The notes under the pieces: generated by a model
Seen by the model: only the letters and a program-made list of their open reading frames with translations
Database searches by the model: none
What the model was told of the DNA's origin: nothing
From: Ancylomarina sp963977525
Lineage (GTDB): Bacteria; Bacteroidota; Bacteroidia; Bacteroidales; Marinifilaceae
Assembly: GCA_963977525.1 (NCBI GenBank)
Contig: CAXBPC010000003.1
Span: 62,001 to 126,000, forward strand
Reading direction: 5' to 3'
Length of the DNA stretch: 64,000 bases
Shown: positions 24,194-33,546 of the stretch, piece by piece
Numbering within the stretch: the stretch's first letter is position 1
Layout: each line of letters starts with the position of its first letter
Program-made: the position numbers and the translations under genes

Positions 24194-25528
24194 ATGAAAG
24201 ATTTCACTACTGGAAACGTAGCTCGTCATATATTTAATTTTACGCTACCCATGCTTTTGGGCAATGTTTTTCAACAATTATACAATATTGTTGATAGTAT
24301 CATTGTTGGAAAAGTGCTTGGTAAGGAAGCCTTAGCTTCCGTAGGAGCATCTTTTCCAATCATATTTACACTAATTGCCTTACTGATAGGAATAGGTTCT
24401 GGATTCTCCATTGTCATATCTCAATTTTATGGTGCTAAGGATATCGATCGTGTTAAACGATCTATAGATACCATGTACATCTTTTTATTTGTTACAGGTT
24501 TCCTAATATCTATTTTAGGCATTTATTTTAGCGAAGATTTATTTAGGTTATTACAATTACCTGAGGAACTTTTACCTCAAGCAACTGCCTACTTGAATAT
24601 CTACATGGCTGGAATGATTCTCTTTTTTGGTTTCAATGGTACAAGTTCAGTACTTCGAGGCCTTGGCGATTCTAAAACACCACTCTACTTTCTAATCTTA
24701 TCATCCATTTTAAATATCATATTAGATTTACTATTTGTAATGGTGTTTAAGTGGGGCATTGCTGGCGCTGCATGGGCAACAGTAATTTCTCAAGGCGTTG
24801 CATTTATAACAGCACTTCTTTATCTAAACAGCACACACAAAATCATGAAGTTTTCTTTTGCTAAACTTCGATTTGATAAAGATCTATTTTATAAAAGCTT
24901 GAAGATTGGCTTACCTTCAGGTTTACAGCACACCTTTGTGGCCGTAGGAATGATGGCTTTACTCGGAATTGTGAATACTTTTGGAACTGATGTTATTGCT
25001 GCATATACAGCCGCTGGCCGTATAGATTCATTGGCAATGTTGCCTGCGATGAACTTTTCTCAAGCTGTTTCTGCATTTGTCGGACAAAATTTAGGTGCCA
25101 ATAAAATTGAGAGAGTAAGACAAGGATTCAAGGCTACCTTTATCATGTCAAATATATTTTGCCTAGCTATGACGGCTTTGATCGTTATTTTTGGAGGTGA
25201 CTTAATGAGAATGTTTACAACAGATGCTCAAGTTATCGAGATTGGTCAAAATTACTTAATCATAGTAAGTTCATTCTATCTTGTTTTCTCATCCATGTTT
25301 ACTATTCATGGTGTTTTACGAGGTGCTGGAGATACACTTATCCCAATGTTCATCACCTTATTTTCACTTTGGATAGTCCGAATTCCTGCTGCATATTTAC
25401 TATCAGATAAAATTGGATCTGATGGTATTTGGTGGTCAATTCCAATGGGATGGGTCATTGGGATGAGCTTCTCATACATCTATTATAGAACTGGAAGATG
25501 GAAAACAAAAGCCGTAACCAATCAATAA
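24194..25528 (+). CDS. MATE family multidrug/Na+ efflux transporter
   Basis: 444-residue integral membrane protein with about 12 hydrophobic helices. The two homologous halves are characteristic of MATE: GNVARHIFNFTLPMLLGNVFQQLYNIVDSIIVGK near the start, FNGTSSVLRGLGDSKTPL in the first half and the matching HGVLRGAGDTLIPM in the second. It exports cationic drugs or metabolites in exchange for Na+ or H+. It is the first core-like gene after the accessory blocks and has its own promoter-like sequence. Confidence 0.92.
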   Translation: MKDFTTGNVARHIFNFTLPMLLGNVFQQLYNIVDSIIVGKVLGKEALASVGASFPIIFTLIALLIGIGSGFSIVISQFYGAKDIDRVKRSIDTMYIFLFVTGFLISILGIYFSEDLFRLLQLPEELLPQATAYLNIYMAGMILFFGFNGTSSVLRGLGDSKTPLYFLILSSILNIILDLLFVMVFKWGIAGAAWATVISQGVAFITALLYLNSTHKIMKFSFAKLRFDKDLFYKSLKIGLPSGLQHTFVAVGMMALLGIVNTFGTDVIAAYTAAGRIDSLAMLPAMNFSQAVSAFVGQNLGANKIERVRQGFKATFIMSNIFCLAMTALIVIFGGDLMRMFTTDAQVIEIGQNYLIIVSSFYLVFSSMFTIHGVLRGAGDTLIPMFITLFSLWIVRIPAAYLLSDKIGSDGIWWSIPMGWVIGMSFSYIYYRTGRWKTKAVTNQ

Positions 25529-25582
25529 GTTCATTATTAATCATTGATTCAGACTAAGTACAATAACTTAATCTACTGTCAA

Positions 25583-25613
25583 TTTGCAAATCGCCATCAA
25601 AGGCTTATCTTTG
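25583..25613 (+). promoter_or_regulatory. Bacteroidota promoter of the yicC-gmk-nadD group
   Basis: TTTG (25583-25586), 19-nt spacer, TATCTTTG (25606-25613): a perfect match to the primary sigma factor consensus of this phylum. It lies inside the longest possible reading of yicC and so shows that translation must start downstream. Confidence 0.8.
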
Positions 25614-25634
25614 CCAAAATCAACTTTCGCTACT

Positions 25635-26513
25635 ATGTTAATATCAATGACGGGCTTCGGAAAAGCCACTCTTGAATTGGAAAACAAAAAAGTTTCCATT
25701 GAAATAAAATCCCTTAACAGCAAACAGCTAGATATCTTTACTAGAATCCCAAACCTTTATAAGGAAAAAGACTTGGTGCTACGTAACGATATTAAGAAAC
25801 AGCTAGAGCGTGGAAAGGTTGAACTTTCAATATTTATTGAAAGTGTTGGTGCTGAAAAAGAGACAAAGATCAACCAACCAATCGTTGAAGCTTACTATCG
25901 TCAACTTCAAGATTTATCAAAGAAATTAAATATTTCGATTGATAATGAACCTCTGTTGAACACGATCATTAAGTTACCTGATACTTTAAAAGTTGAATAC
26001 CAAGCATTGGATGAAAATGAGTGGGAATTGATTCATAAAAGTGCTCAAGAAGCTATTGCTGAATTGAACAAATTTAGAACTCAAGAAGGAACCGCTTTAG
26101 AAGAAGATATCTTTGCTAGAATTTATAATATTGAAAACTTACTAGCAGAAGTTCCTCAATTTGAGGAAGACAGAATCAATACAATTAAAACTAGAATCAA
26201 CGATAACCTTAACGAATTTGTCGAAAAACAACACATCGATAAAAATCGTTTTGAGCAAGAGATGATTTATTATTTAGAGAAGTTTGATGTTACTGAGGAA
26301 AAAGTACGTCTTGCTAATCATTGTAAATATTTCATTGAAACAGCTCAAACTTCACAAGCTATCGGTAAAAAACTAGGTTTCATTGCTCAAGAAATTGGAC
26401 GTGAAATTAACACGCTCGGTTCAAAAGCTAATGATACCAATCTTCAGAAAATTGTTATTCAAATGAAAGACGAATTAGAGAAAATTAAAGAACAGTTATT
26501 GAACGTACTTTAA
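25635..26513 (+). CDS. yicC: YicC-family endoribonuclease
   Basis: 292 residues from the chosen start MLISMTGFGKATLE, matching the family's conserved SMTGFG opening. The C-terminal DUF1732 region ends with LGFIAQEIGREINTLGSKAND. YicC proteins are RNA-degrading enzymes conserved next to gmk in many bacteria, as here. The ATG at 25635 is preferred because a consensus promoter ends at 25613 and relatives begin at this point. Confidence 0.9.
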   Translation: MLISMTGFGKATLELENKKVSIEIKSLNSKQLDIFTRIPNLYKEKDLVLRNDIKKQLERGKVELSIFIESVGAEKETKINQPIVEAYYRQLQDLSKKLNISIDNEPLLNTIIKLPDTLKVEYQALDENEWELIHKSAQEAIAELNKFRTQEGTALEEDIFARIYNIENLLAEVPQFEEDRINTIKTRINDNLNEFVEKQHIDKNRFEQEMIYYLEKFDVTEEKVRLANHCKYFIETAQTSQAIGKKLGFIAQEIGREINTLGSKANDTNLQKIVIQMKDELEKIKEQLLNVL

Positions 26514-26589
26514 TCTACTTTCGCGAATACAATTAAAAAATTTCTAATATTCATATCCCGATTAAGCTTGGGATTATTATATCATAAAA

Positions 26590-27153
26590 ATGTCTGGCAA
26601 ACTCCTTATATTTTCGGCTCCAAGTGGAGCTGGGAAAACGACTATCGTTAAGCACCTACTGACAAAAAACTTCAAATTAGAATTCTCAATTTCGGCAACA
26701 AATCGTCCGATGAGACCGAACGAGGTTGATGGTAAAGATTATCATTTCTTAAGCACCGAAGAATTCCAATCTAGAATTAGCAAAGGTGATTTCCTAGAAT
26801 GGGAAGAAGTTTACAAAGGCTGTTTCTACGGAACACTTAAAAGTGAAGTTGATCGTATTACTGAGAAAGGAAACAATGTCATTTTCGATGTTGATGTAGT
26901 TGGTGGCTTGAATATCAAAAAGTTTTACGAAGACAAAGCTCTAGCTGTTTTTATCCAACCTCCTTCAGTTGAAGAATTAGAGAATAGACTAAGAGGTCGC
27001 TCTACTGATAGCGAAGAAGTAATTAGAAATCGAGTTGATAAATTCATTTATGAACTAAGCTATGCAAAGCGTTTCGATACCATTATCGTTAATGATAAAT
27101 TGGAAGACGCATTAATTAAAACTGAAGAAACTTTAACTAAGTTTTTAAAATAG
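26590..27153 (+). CDS. gmk: Guanylate kinase
   Basis: Phosphorylates GMP to GDP in nucleotide metabolism. 187 residues with P-loop SAPSGAGKTT (8-17), NRPMRPNEVDGKDYHFLS (GMP-binding), GDFLEWEEVYKGCFYGT, and RLRGRSTDSEEVI with the lid arginines. Full normal length. Lies between yicC and nadD, a common Bacteroidota order. Confidence 0.97.
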   Translation: MSGKLLIFSAPSGAGKTTIVKHLLTKNFKLEFSISATNRPMRPNEVDGKDYHFLSTEEFQSRISKGDFLEWEEVYKGCFYGTLKSEVDRITEKGNNVIFDVDVVGGLNIKKFYEDKALAVFIQPPSVEELENRLRGRSTDSEEVIRNRVDKFIYELSYAKRFDTIIVNDKLEDALIKTEETLTKFLK

Positions 27154-27164
27154 ATCTTAATTTT

Positions 27165-27204
27165 AAACCGTAATTTATGAATCATTCATATTTTACGGTT
27201 TCTT
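27165..27204 (+). terminator. Terminator between gmk and nadD
   Basis: AAACCGTAA and TATGAAT pair with ATTCATA and TTTACGGTTT, then TCTTAT. The hairpin may end or attenuate the transcript between gmk and nadD. Confidence 0.65.
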
Positions 27205-27228
27205 ATATTTAACCACATTAGATAGACT

Positions 27229-27813
27229 ATGAAAATTGGACTTTTCTTCGGATCATTTAACCCGATTCATATCGGACACTTAGCCATTGCTAATTTCATG
27301 GCTGAATACACCGATTTAGAAGAGATTTGGTTTGTGGTTAGTCCTCATAATCCTCTAAAAAATAAAGCTAGCCTTTTAGCCGATTATCACCGATTAGAGC
27401 TGGTCGAATTATCAATTGAAGCGTATCCACAATTTAAGGCTTCAAACATTGAGTTTAGCTTACCACAGCCATCCTTCACAATCGACACGCTTAGTTATTT
27501 AAAAGAGAAGCATACTAATCATGAGTTTGCATTAATTGTAGGTTCCGATAATTTAAACAGCTTTACAAAGTGGAAAAATCATGAGCTTTTATTGCACAAC
27601 CATGAACTTTACGTTTACCCTCGACCTGGTTTTAAGGATGAAGATGTTAAGCTACAAGGAACTATTCATATTGTTCCTGCACCCTTAATGGAAGTTTCGT
27701 CTAGCTTTATCCGCCAAGCCATAAAAGAGAAAAAAGAAATACCTTTCTTCCTACCATCACCAGCCTACCAATATATCAAGGAGATGCATTTTTACGAAAA
27801 ACACGAGAAGTAA
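27229..27813 (+). CDS. nadD: Nicotinate-nucleotide adenylyltransferase
   Basis: Makes deamido-NAD from nicotinate mononucleotide and ATP. 194 residues with GLFFGSFNPIHIGHLAIA (nucleotidyl-transferase HxGH), VVSPHNPLK, GSDNLNSFTKWKNH, and EVSSSFIRQAI (the SSTxIR-type motif). Full length, plus strand, follows gmk. Confidence 0.96.
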   Translation: MKIGLFFGSFNPIHIGHLAIANFMAEYTDLEEIWFVVSPHNPLKNKASLLADYHRLELVELSIEAYPQFKASNIEFSLPQPSFTIDTLSYLKEKHTNHEFALIVGSDNLNSFTKWKNHELLLHNHELYVYPRPGFKDEDVKLQGTIHIVPAPLMEVSSSFIRQAIKEKKEIPFFLPSPAYQYIKEMHFYEKHEK

Positions 27814-27854
27814 ACTCTAATAGTTGAAAATCTTAATAAAGCATTAAGCAAATG

Positions 27855-27886
27855 AAAGCCCTATTGAATTCAATCAACAGGGCTTT
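27855..27886. terminator. Convergent terminator after nadD
   Basis: AAAGCCCT and TTGA pair with TCAA and AGGGCTTT. It lies between nadD and the convergent pseudogene and can serve both strands. Confidence 0.65.
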
Positions 27887-27894
27887 GACATATC

Positions 27895-28619
27895 TTATTC
27901 TTTGTAACTACAAAGTAAAAGAAAACTCAAAAGTAGTTTTTCTTGTACTGGATTTAAACTCACTCCAGCTCTTACTGGTAAAGAATTTTGCTCGCTAAAT
28001 TTGATCTTATCATACACAGTAATTCCAATATTTATAAGATTCAATTCATCTGCATAAAATCCTTTAGCTGGTGTCATTCCCACAGCCCAAGATACTTTTT
28101 CACATCAATAAAATTAGAATAGTCTAACTCTAGATAAGTAGAATATCTTTGATCATTATAAGCATCACGGTCATATTCTCCGTAAAACAACACAGACATA
28201 ATCGAAATAGGAAACTTCTCACAGCCTTTATATTTGGCTACAACATCGAAAAAGTGAACACTCTTATCGCTATCAAGATCAAAGAAATCTGAATCTTCGA
28301 AGTCAACATTTGGAGAATAAAAATCGTAAAAACTAAACTGAAATAATGGTGTGTTATAACTCACGTAGAAATCAACTTCTTGATAAGACTCATTAATAGC
28401 ATATGATCCTCAAACACCATATGAAAATCTTCCAGATTGGAAATTCGATGTTGGTTCGATACATGGTGCGTTTCCGGAGAAACGTGAGCGCCATACATGT
28501 CGACTTACAACACCAACACTTAATGATATGCCTGTTTTTTTTGACTCCTCTCCTGCTTGTACATTCAAAGTCAATAAGACTGCCATTGACAACAATAGCA
28601 AACTTCTAAAAATTCTCAT
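27895..28619 (-). pseudogene. Outer-membrane/TorF-like porin pseudogene (nonsense plus frameshift)
   Basis: A signal-peptide start (MRIFRSLLLLSMAVLLTLNVQA) leads into VGVVSRHVWRSRF, a pattern of TorF-type putative porins. The same frame has a TGA at 28410-28412 where Trp would fit (YGV-stop-GSYAINES), then continues through VSYNTPLFQFSFYDF to KKYLGLWE-stop. Near 28080 the frame shifts by one base and continues as AVGMTPAKGFYADE to CSYKE. The remnant totals about 240 codons. Two independent lesions argue for a real pseudogene rather than one sequencing error. Confidence 0.8.
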
Positions 28620-28910
28620 TTTTCCTTAGTATCTGTTGAATTAAAACTCTTTGATATCAACAAATCCAAAACATTATAAAGATTAGCTAAAAAGCCTGAA
28701 TTACAAGGCTTAAATAGCATCTCTATTTGTCAAAATCGACGCAAAAGCATAATAGAAATTGATACAAAATAGTGGAAGTGAAAAAAAATAATATTTATTT
28801 AAGCAGCTAAATTATAGACAATCCAGGCAGGAATATAAAACGCTAAAAACAAGGGAAATATGAAGATTATATAACGAAGAAAAACTAGTGATTTAAAAGT
28901 AAATAAGCAT

Positions 28911-29108
28911 TTACATGACTTCGTAATAATCGGGCATTACAAACATTAATATCAAGTAAACTATTAGGCCTGGGAAGCCTGCACTAAAAATAGAAATTAA
29001 AACATAGGCCACACGAACTATTGTTACATCTAAACCTAGATATTCAGCTATACCAGCACAAACACCAGCAACCATTTTATTCGATGACCTTTGTAATTTT
29101 TTCTTCAT
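28911..29108 (-). CDS. PspC domain protein
   Basis: 65-residue small membrane protein: MKKKLQRSSNKMVAGVCAGIAEYLGLD followed by a hydrophobic helix (VAYVLISIFSAGFPGLIVYL) and MPDYYEV. This is the PspC (phage shock protein C) family. The ATG at 29108 is preferred because the family begins KKLxRS; a start 7 codons upstream adds residues the family lacks. Likely involved in envelope stress sensing. Confidence 0.88.
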   Translation of the reverse strand: MKKKLQRSSNKMVAGVCAGIAEYLGLDVTIVRVAYVLISIFSAGFPGLIVYLILMFVMPDYYEVM

Positions 29109-29203
29109 AATATAAACACAATAAATCACCGAAAACCCTACACAATTACAATCATTCAGTATGATTTATGCAAGATTATCGGCGGCAACAAAAAACGCTT
29201 GAA

Positions 29204-29458
29204 TTAATCGTCAAACTCTTCGTCATATAAATCTTCTTGGCTTTCTAACTCATCATTGTAAAAAGTTTCAGCCTCATCCATTACATCCTCTACAAGTTCC
29301 TTCTCTTTAGGTTCTTCGTCAAGCCAGTATACAGTTTGACTTGAGTTAAAATCCTCTACATCACATTCGATAATGCAGCGAGGGTCCTTTGTATGAATGA
29401 TAAACAAAGTGTCTGGTAATTCTTGCGAATTATCCGCTAATAAAAATTTAGGTAGCAT
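29204..29458 (-). CDS. Small acidic conserved Bacteroidota protein
   Basis: 84 residues from MLPKFLLADNSQELPDTLFI, rich in Glu and Asp at the C-terminus (ELESQEDLYDEEFDD). I associate this start with a small conserved family of unknown function in Bacteroidales. The ATG at 29458 is preferred over the longer reading, whose extra N-terminus is low-quality sequence. No motif suggests an activity. Confidence 0.65.
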   Translation of the reverse strand: MLPKFLLADNSQELPDTLFIIHTKDPRCIIECDVEDFNSSQTVYWLDEEPKEKELVEDVMDEAETFYNDELESQEDLYDEEFDD

Positions 29459-29763
29459 ATTTTTCGTTTTATAAGAGCTGAGACAAAGATAAACATAGAA
29501 ATCTTCTAAAGACAACAAACTCAATAGAAAAACAAAAAAAATAACATCTTTTAAGCTTGTCATTTCATGCAAATTCCTTTCACTGAGCATTATATTATTT
29601 TATATCCTTCAAATTCTCTATCATCTTACCCCTAAGACAAATTTCTCTTAATATGATTCTAGATTCAAAACGTGATAAATTTGTGCCCAAGGTGTAACTT
29701 TATTTCACTCGTCAGCGTCATATACACAGATTAACATTTTCACACAACTAACATCTAAATAAG

Positions 29764-30486
29764 ATGAAACGAATTAAAGAAATTAGTTTGTTCCTATTTG
29801 CCCTTGTATTAGGAACAACATCATGTGTAAACGATCAGTTTTCAGGTGAAAAAGGTAATGGCAATGTTGTAAAACAAGATAGAGAGATTGGCCACTTTAC
29901 AGCTATTTCAGCTGGTACTGGTCTTGATGTTTTTGTTGTTCAAGGCGATAAAGAATCTGTTACAGTTGAAGCAGATGAAAACCTTCAGGATAATATTATC
30001 ACCGAAGTTAGAGGAGATAAATTAGTCGTTAAAATAGAAGATCGCATTCGTAGAGCTAAAGCAATGTCGGTATATATTACACTGGTTGATGTCAACAAAA
30101 TCCATATTTCGAGTGGTTGCGATTTCGAAACAAAATCTACAATAAAAGTTCAGGAGTTAGAAATTGAAGTTAGTTCTGGAGCAGATGCTAATTTAGATAT
30201 TCGTGCTGATAAGCTTTCATGTTCGGTAAGTTCTGGTGCTGATGCCGACTTATGGGGTACAGCAAATTACTTTTATGCAAAAGCAAGTAGTGGTAGCGAT
30301 TTAGATGCTCACGAATTGATCGCCAAAATCTGTAAAGCAAAAGCATCTAGTGGTGCTGACGTGACTGTAAATGCTACTGAAGAAATTGATGCATCAGCAA
30401 GCTCTGGTGGAGATGTAAGCTATTATGGCAATCCAACAAAGGTTGATGTAAACACCTCTAGCGGTGGAGATGTTAATCGACGCTAA
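29764..30486 (+). CDS. Head GIN domain lipoprotein (DUF2807)
   Basis: 240 residues. A lipoprotein signal (LFLFALVLGTTSC, Cys21) places it in the envelope. The rest is a right-handed beta-helix of repeated short strands with SSGADA/SSGGDV turns (at least six copies), typical of DUF2807 putative auto-transporter adhesin head-GIN domains. Surface or periplasmic; the ligand is unknown. A TAAATTTG box at 29676-29683 could be its -7 element. Confidence 0.88.
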   Translation: MKRIKEISLFLFALVLGTTSCVNDQFSGEKGNGNVVKQDREIGHFTAISAGTGLDVFVVQGDKESVTVEADENLQDNIITEVRGDKLVVKIEDRIRRAKAMSVYITLVDVNKIHISSGCDFETKSTIKVQELEIEVSSGADANLDIRADKLSCSVSSGADADLWGTANYFYAKASSGSDLDAHELIAKICKAKASSGADVTVNATEEIDASASSGGDVSYYGNPTKVDVNTSSGGDVNRR

Positions 30487-30499
30487 TACTCAATCGCTA

Positions 30500-30537
30500 A
30501 AAGAGCCTGTTCCAATGGAACAGGCTCTTTGTTTTTT
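30500..30537 (+). terminator. Strong rho-independent terminator
   Basis: AAAGAGCCTGTTCC pairs with GGAACAGGCTCTTT around AAT and is followed by GTTTTTT. It terminates the head-GIN gene. Confidence 0.9.
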
Positions 30538-30576
30538 ATAGCTATTACGATGATCTATTAAACACTGATCAGCGTC

Positions 30577-30813
30577 TTACTTCTTCTTTCTTTTACTCTC
30601 AACTTCTTCAATATAATCGCCTAAACCTTCGAATGGCATATAGGTTTTAGGAACACCTAATTGTGCTGAAGGATCGTTTGCTGACAAATCATTTTTTGCA
30701 CCACATCCTGGGCAAGCTACAGTATGATGATTGGTGATTTCCAAAATATTTACTACAATTTCTCCTTGGCATTTCGGACATTCAATAATAACATCCTGAT
30801 CGTTAAAATCCAT
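30577..30813 (-). CDS. Small zinc-ribbon protein
   Basis: 78 residues with two CxxC knuckles (CPKC near 12-15 and CPGC near 34-37) and a basic C-terminus (ESKRKKK). Conserved small Bacteroidota protein of unknown role. It lies 39 nt downstream of tex on the same strand and is probably cotranscribed with it. Confidence 0.7.
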   Translation of the reverse strand: MDFNDQDVIIECPKCQGEIVVNILEITNHHTVACPGCGAKNDLSANDPSAQLGVPKTYMPFEGLGDYIEEVESKRKKK

Positions 30814-30852
30814 AATAACTGAATTATAAGTTTACACTTCTTTTTCTATTCT

Positions 30853-32979
30853 CTATTGCTCAAGATCTTTCATCGAGAGTTGAATTCTTTTTCTAGCTAC
30901 ATCAATCTCAGTAACTTTTACATGAACATGCTGATGCAATTGAACCACGTCGGCAGGGTTAGAAACAAATCGATTAGCCAATTGTGAAATATGGACTAAA
31001 CCATCCTGCTTAACACCTACATCTACGAAAGCTCCAAAGTTAGTGATATTGGTTACAATACCAGGTAACTCCATGCCCAATTCAAGCTGATCTATTTTAT
31101 AAATTCCATCTTTAAATTGGAATACCTTGATAACCTGACGCGGATCACGTCCTGGCTTTTCAAGCTCCTCCATAATATCTTTCAGAGTAGGTAAACCCAC
31201 TTCTGGGGTCACATAATCGTTCAGATTAATATTCGAGCGAAGTTCTTTATCATTAATCAAATCCTCAACAGAGCATTTCTGATCTTTCGCCATTTCCTTA
31301 ACGATACTGTAAGCTTCGGGATGAACAGCGGAGTTATCCAAGGGATTCTTTGCATTCTGAATTCTTAAGAAACCAGCACATTGCTCAAAGGCTTTAGCTC
31401 CCATTCTCTTAACCTTCATCAATTGCTTACGCGAATTAAAGGCTCCTTCTTCTGTACGATAATCAACAATATTTTGAGCTAACTGAGGTCCTAATCCAGA
31501 TACATAAGTCAGCAAATGCTTACTTGCCGTATTCAAATTAACACCAACCTTATTTACACAAGATTCTACAACCTGATCGAGACTTTGCTGTAATAAACTC
31601 TGATCAACATCGTGCTGATACTGTCCGACTCCTATAGATTTTGGCTCAAGTTTTACGAGCTCTGCAAGTGGATCCATCAATCGGCGACCAATAGAAACTG
31701 CTCCACGAACTGTTATATCATATTCTGGGAATTCTTCTCTCGCAACTTTTGAGGCTGAATAGATTGAAGCACCAGCCTCACTCACCACAAACACCTGAAC
31801 TTTTCTATCGTAATGCAAATTAGTCACAAAACGTTCTGTCTCACGACCCGCTGTTCCATTACCAACAGCAATGGCTTGAATGTTATAAGTCTCGACCATA
31901 TTGGTGAGCTTACGAGCAGCCATTTTACTTTCGTTTTGAGGCGCATGTGGGTAAATGGTTTCATTGTGCAACAAGCTACCTTGGGCATCGAGACAAACAA
32001 CCTTACATCCCGTTCTAAAGCCTGGGTCAATAGCCAAAACTCGTTTTTGTCCTAGTGGAGATGACAATAATAATTGTCGTAGGTTATCTGCAAATACACG
32101 AATAGCTTCTATATCGGCAACTTCTTTTGAACTTTTAGCAAACTCAGTTTCGATAGATGGATTAAGTAGACGCTTGTAAGCATCTTTCTCAGCCATCTCA
32201 ACTTGCTTTGAAGATGAGGTTTGACCTTTCACAAAAATTCGATTCAACTTATCTAAAACCTCATCTTCATCGGGAGCAATTGAAACTCGCAGAATACCTT
32301 CAGCTTCGCCACGACGCATGGCTAACAATCGGTGTGATGCTGATTTTTTAAGAGGCTCTTCAGAATCAAAATAATCTTTAAACTTGATACCTTCCTCTTC
32401 TTTACCTTTTATCAGTTTACAACGGATAGTTGCTTGGCGCTGAAAAATATTTCGAACAGAGCTTCGAGCTATTTCATTCTCATTAATCCATTCTGCAATA
32501 ATATCTCTAGCTCCCTGCAAAGCTTCATCCTCATTAGCAACTTCATCGTTTAAAAACTGAGAAGCTCTAGATTCAGGATCATTTTCGTTCTGAGACATTA
32601 AAATCTTTGCTAAAGGCTCTAAACCTTTCTCTCTAGCTTTTACAGCTCTAGTTTTACGCTTTAGCTTATAGGGTAGGTATATATCTTCTAACTGATTAAG
32701 TTGCATACAAGCATTTATCTTAGCTCGTAATTCATCAGTCAATTTATCTTGTTTCTCAATCGCTTCGATAATGCTTTCTCGGCGCTTATCTAGCTCTTTC
32801 AATCGAGCCAGTTCGTCTTTTATATCTCCAATTTGCACCTCATCTAAACTACCCGTACGTTCCTTTCTGTAACGTGCAATAAAAGGAAGCGTTGCTCCCT
32901 CATCGAGCAATTCGATCGTATTTCTAACTTGTGAAATTTGAATCCCCAAGCTCTTTGCTATGCTATTGATATAATTCAT
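30853..32979 (-). CDS. tex: Tex-family RNA-binding transcription accessory protein
   Basis: 708 residues covering the full Tex architecture. An N-terminal helical region (LPFIARYRKERTGSLDEVQ) is followed by a YqgF-like RNase H fold (VLAIDPGFRTGCKVVCLD), helix-hairpin-helix repeats (LNTASKHLLTYVSGLG; FNSRKQLMKVKRMG) and a C-terminal S1 domain (GIVTNITNFGAFVDVGVKQDGLVHISQL). Tex binds nucleic acid and influences transcription and stress tolerance. Confidence 0.96.
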   Translation of the reverse strand: MNYINSIAKSLGIQISQVRNTIELLDEGATLPFIARYRKERTGSLDEVQIGDIKDELARLKELDKRRESIIEAIEKQDKLTDELRAKINACMQLNQLEDIYLPYKLKRKTRAVKAREKGLEPLAKILMSQNENDPESRASQFLNDEVANEDEALQGARDIIAEWINENEIARSSVRNIFQRQATIRCKLIKGKEEEGIKFKDYFDSEEPLKKSASHRLLAMRRGEAEGILRVSIAPDEDEVLDKLNRIFVKGQTSSSKQVEMAEKDAYKRLLNPSIETEFAKSSKEVADIEAIRVFADNLRQLLLSSPLGQKRVLAIDPGFRTGCKVVCLDAQGSLLHNETIYPHAPQNESKMAARKLTNMVETYNIQAIAVGNGTAGRETERFVTNLHYDRKVQVFVVSEAGASIYSASKVAREEFPEYDITVRGAVSIGRRLMDPLAELVKLEPKSIGVGQYQHDVDQSLLQQSLDQVVESCVNKVGVNLNTASKHLLTYVSGLGPQLAQNIVDYRTEEGAFNSRKQLMKVKRMGAKAFEQCAGFLRIQNAKNPLDNSAVHPEAYSIVKEMAKDQKCSVEDLINDKELRSNINLNDYVTPEVGLPTLKDIMEELEKPGRDPRQVIKVFQFKDGIYKIDQLELGMELPGIVTNITNFGAFVDVGVKQDGLVHISQLANRFVSNPADVVQLHQHVHVKVTEIDVARKRIQLSMKDLEQ

Positions 32980-33008
32980 TTCTGTTGTTATAATATTTTA
33001 TTGAACTA

Positions 33009-33290
33009 ATGGGTTTGCATTTGCATTCCTACCACTTACATGTGGGTTTTCCCACGTTACATATGAGTTTTTCCACGTTACATATCCGTTTTTCCCACTT
33101 ACATATGGGTTTTTCCACGTTACATTTGCGTTTTTCCCACTTACATGTGGGTTTTCCCACGTTGCATATCCATTTTTCCCACTTACATATGGGTTTTTCC
33201 ATGTTACATGTGGGTTCCTTCTACCTGCATTTGCTCTCCTTCGGCTTACATGTAGGTTCCTATCACTTACATTTACATTCTTTCGATTAA
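33009..33290. repeat. 21-bp tandem repeat array upstream of tex
   Basis: About 13 imperfect copies of a 21-bp unit of the form TTACATATGGGTTTTTCCCAC, in two alternating versions (CCCACTTACAT.TGGG and CCACGTTACAT.T.CG). Many units contain CCCAC-TTACAT-GTGGG, so each can form a small hairpin followed by TTTT. The period is a multiple of three, which leaves an open frame with a repeated LHxGFS heptad; that frame is a by-product. The outer copies are more degenerate. Confidence 0.85.
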
Positions 33291-33546
33291 CATCTTAGGT
33301 TTTCATATAGATTGAATGAGGAATTGATAAGTCTTTAAGGAATTTTACTCAGATTTATTATTGTTATCGAGATAAAAGTCCACAAATTACACAGATTAAC
33401 ACAAATTTTAATGTGTATTTATCATGCTCTTACTATAAACAAGCAATTCATGTCAGACTATTATTACTCCTAACGCCTCGTTCAAGATAACTATAGGATA
33501 TCTGAAAAATATTTTATTTAAAGATCCTTTTGAAATTAAATATGTG

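Noticed and set aside
33009..33290. Open frame of 93 codons through the 21-bp repeats
   Set aside because: The period is a multiple of three, so an open frame is automatic. The product is a monotonous LHxGFS heptad, and no signal of codon selection is apparent.
33009..33290. CRISPR array
   Set aside because: There are no unique spacers between the repeats, the units are contiguous, and no cas genes are present.
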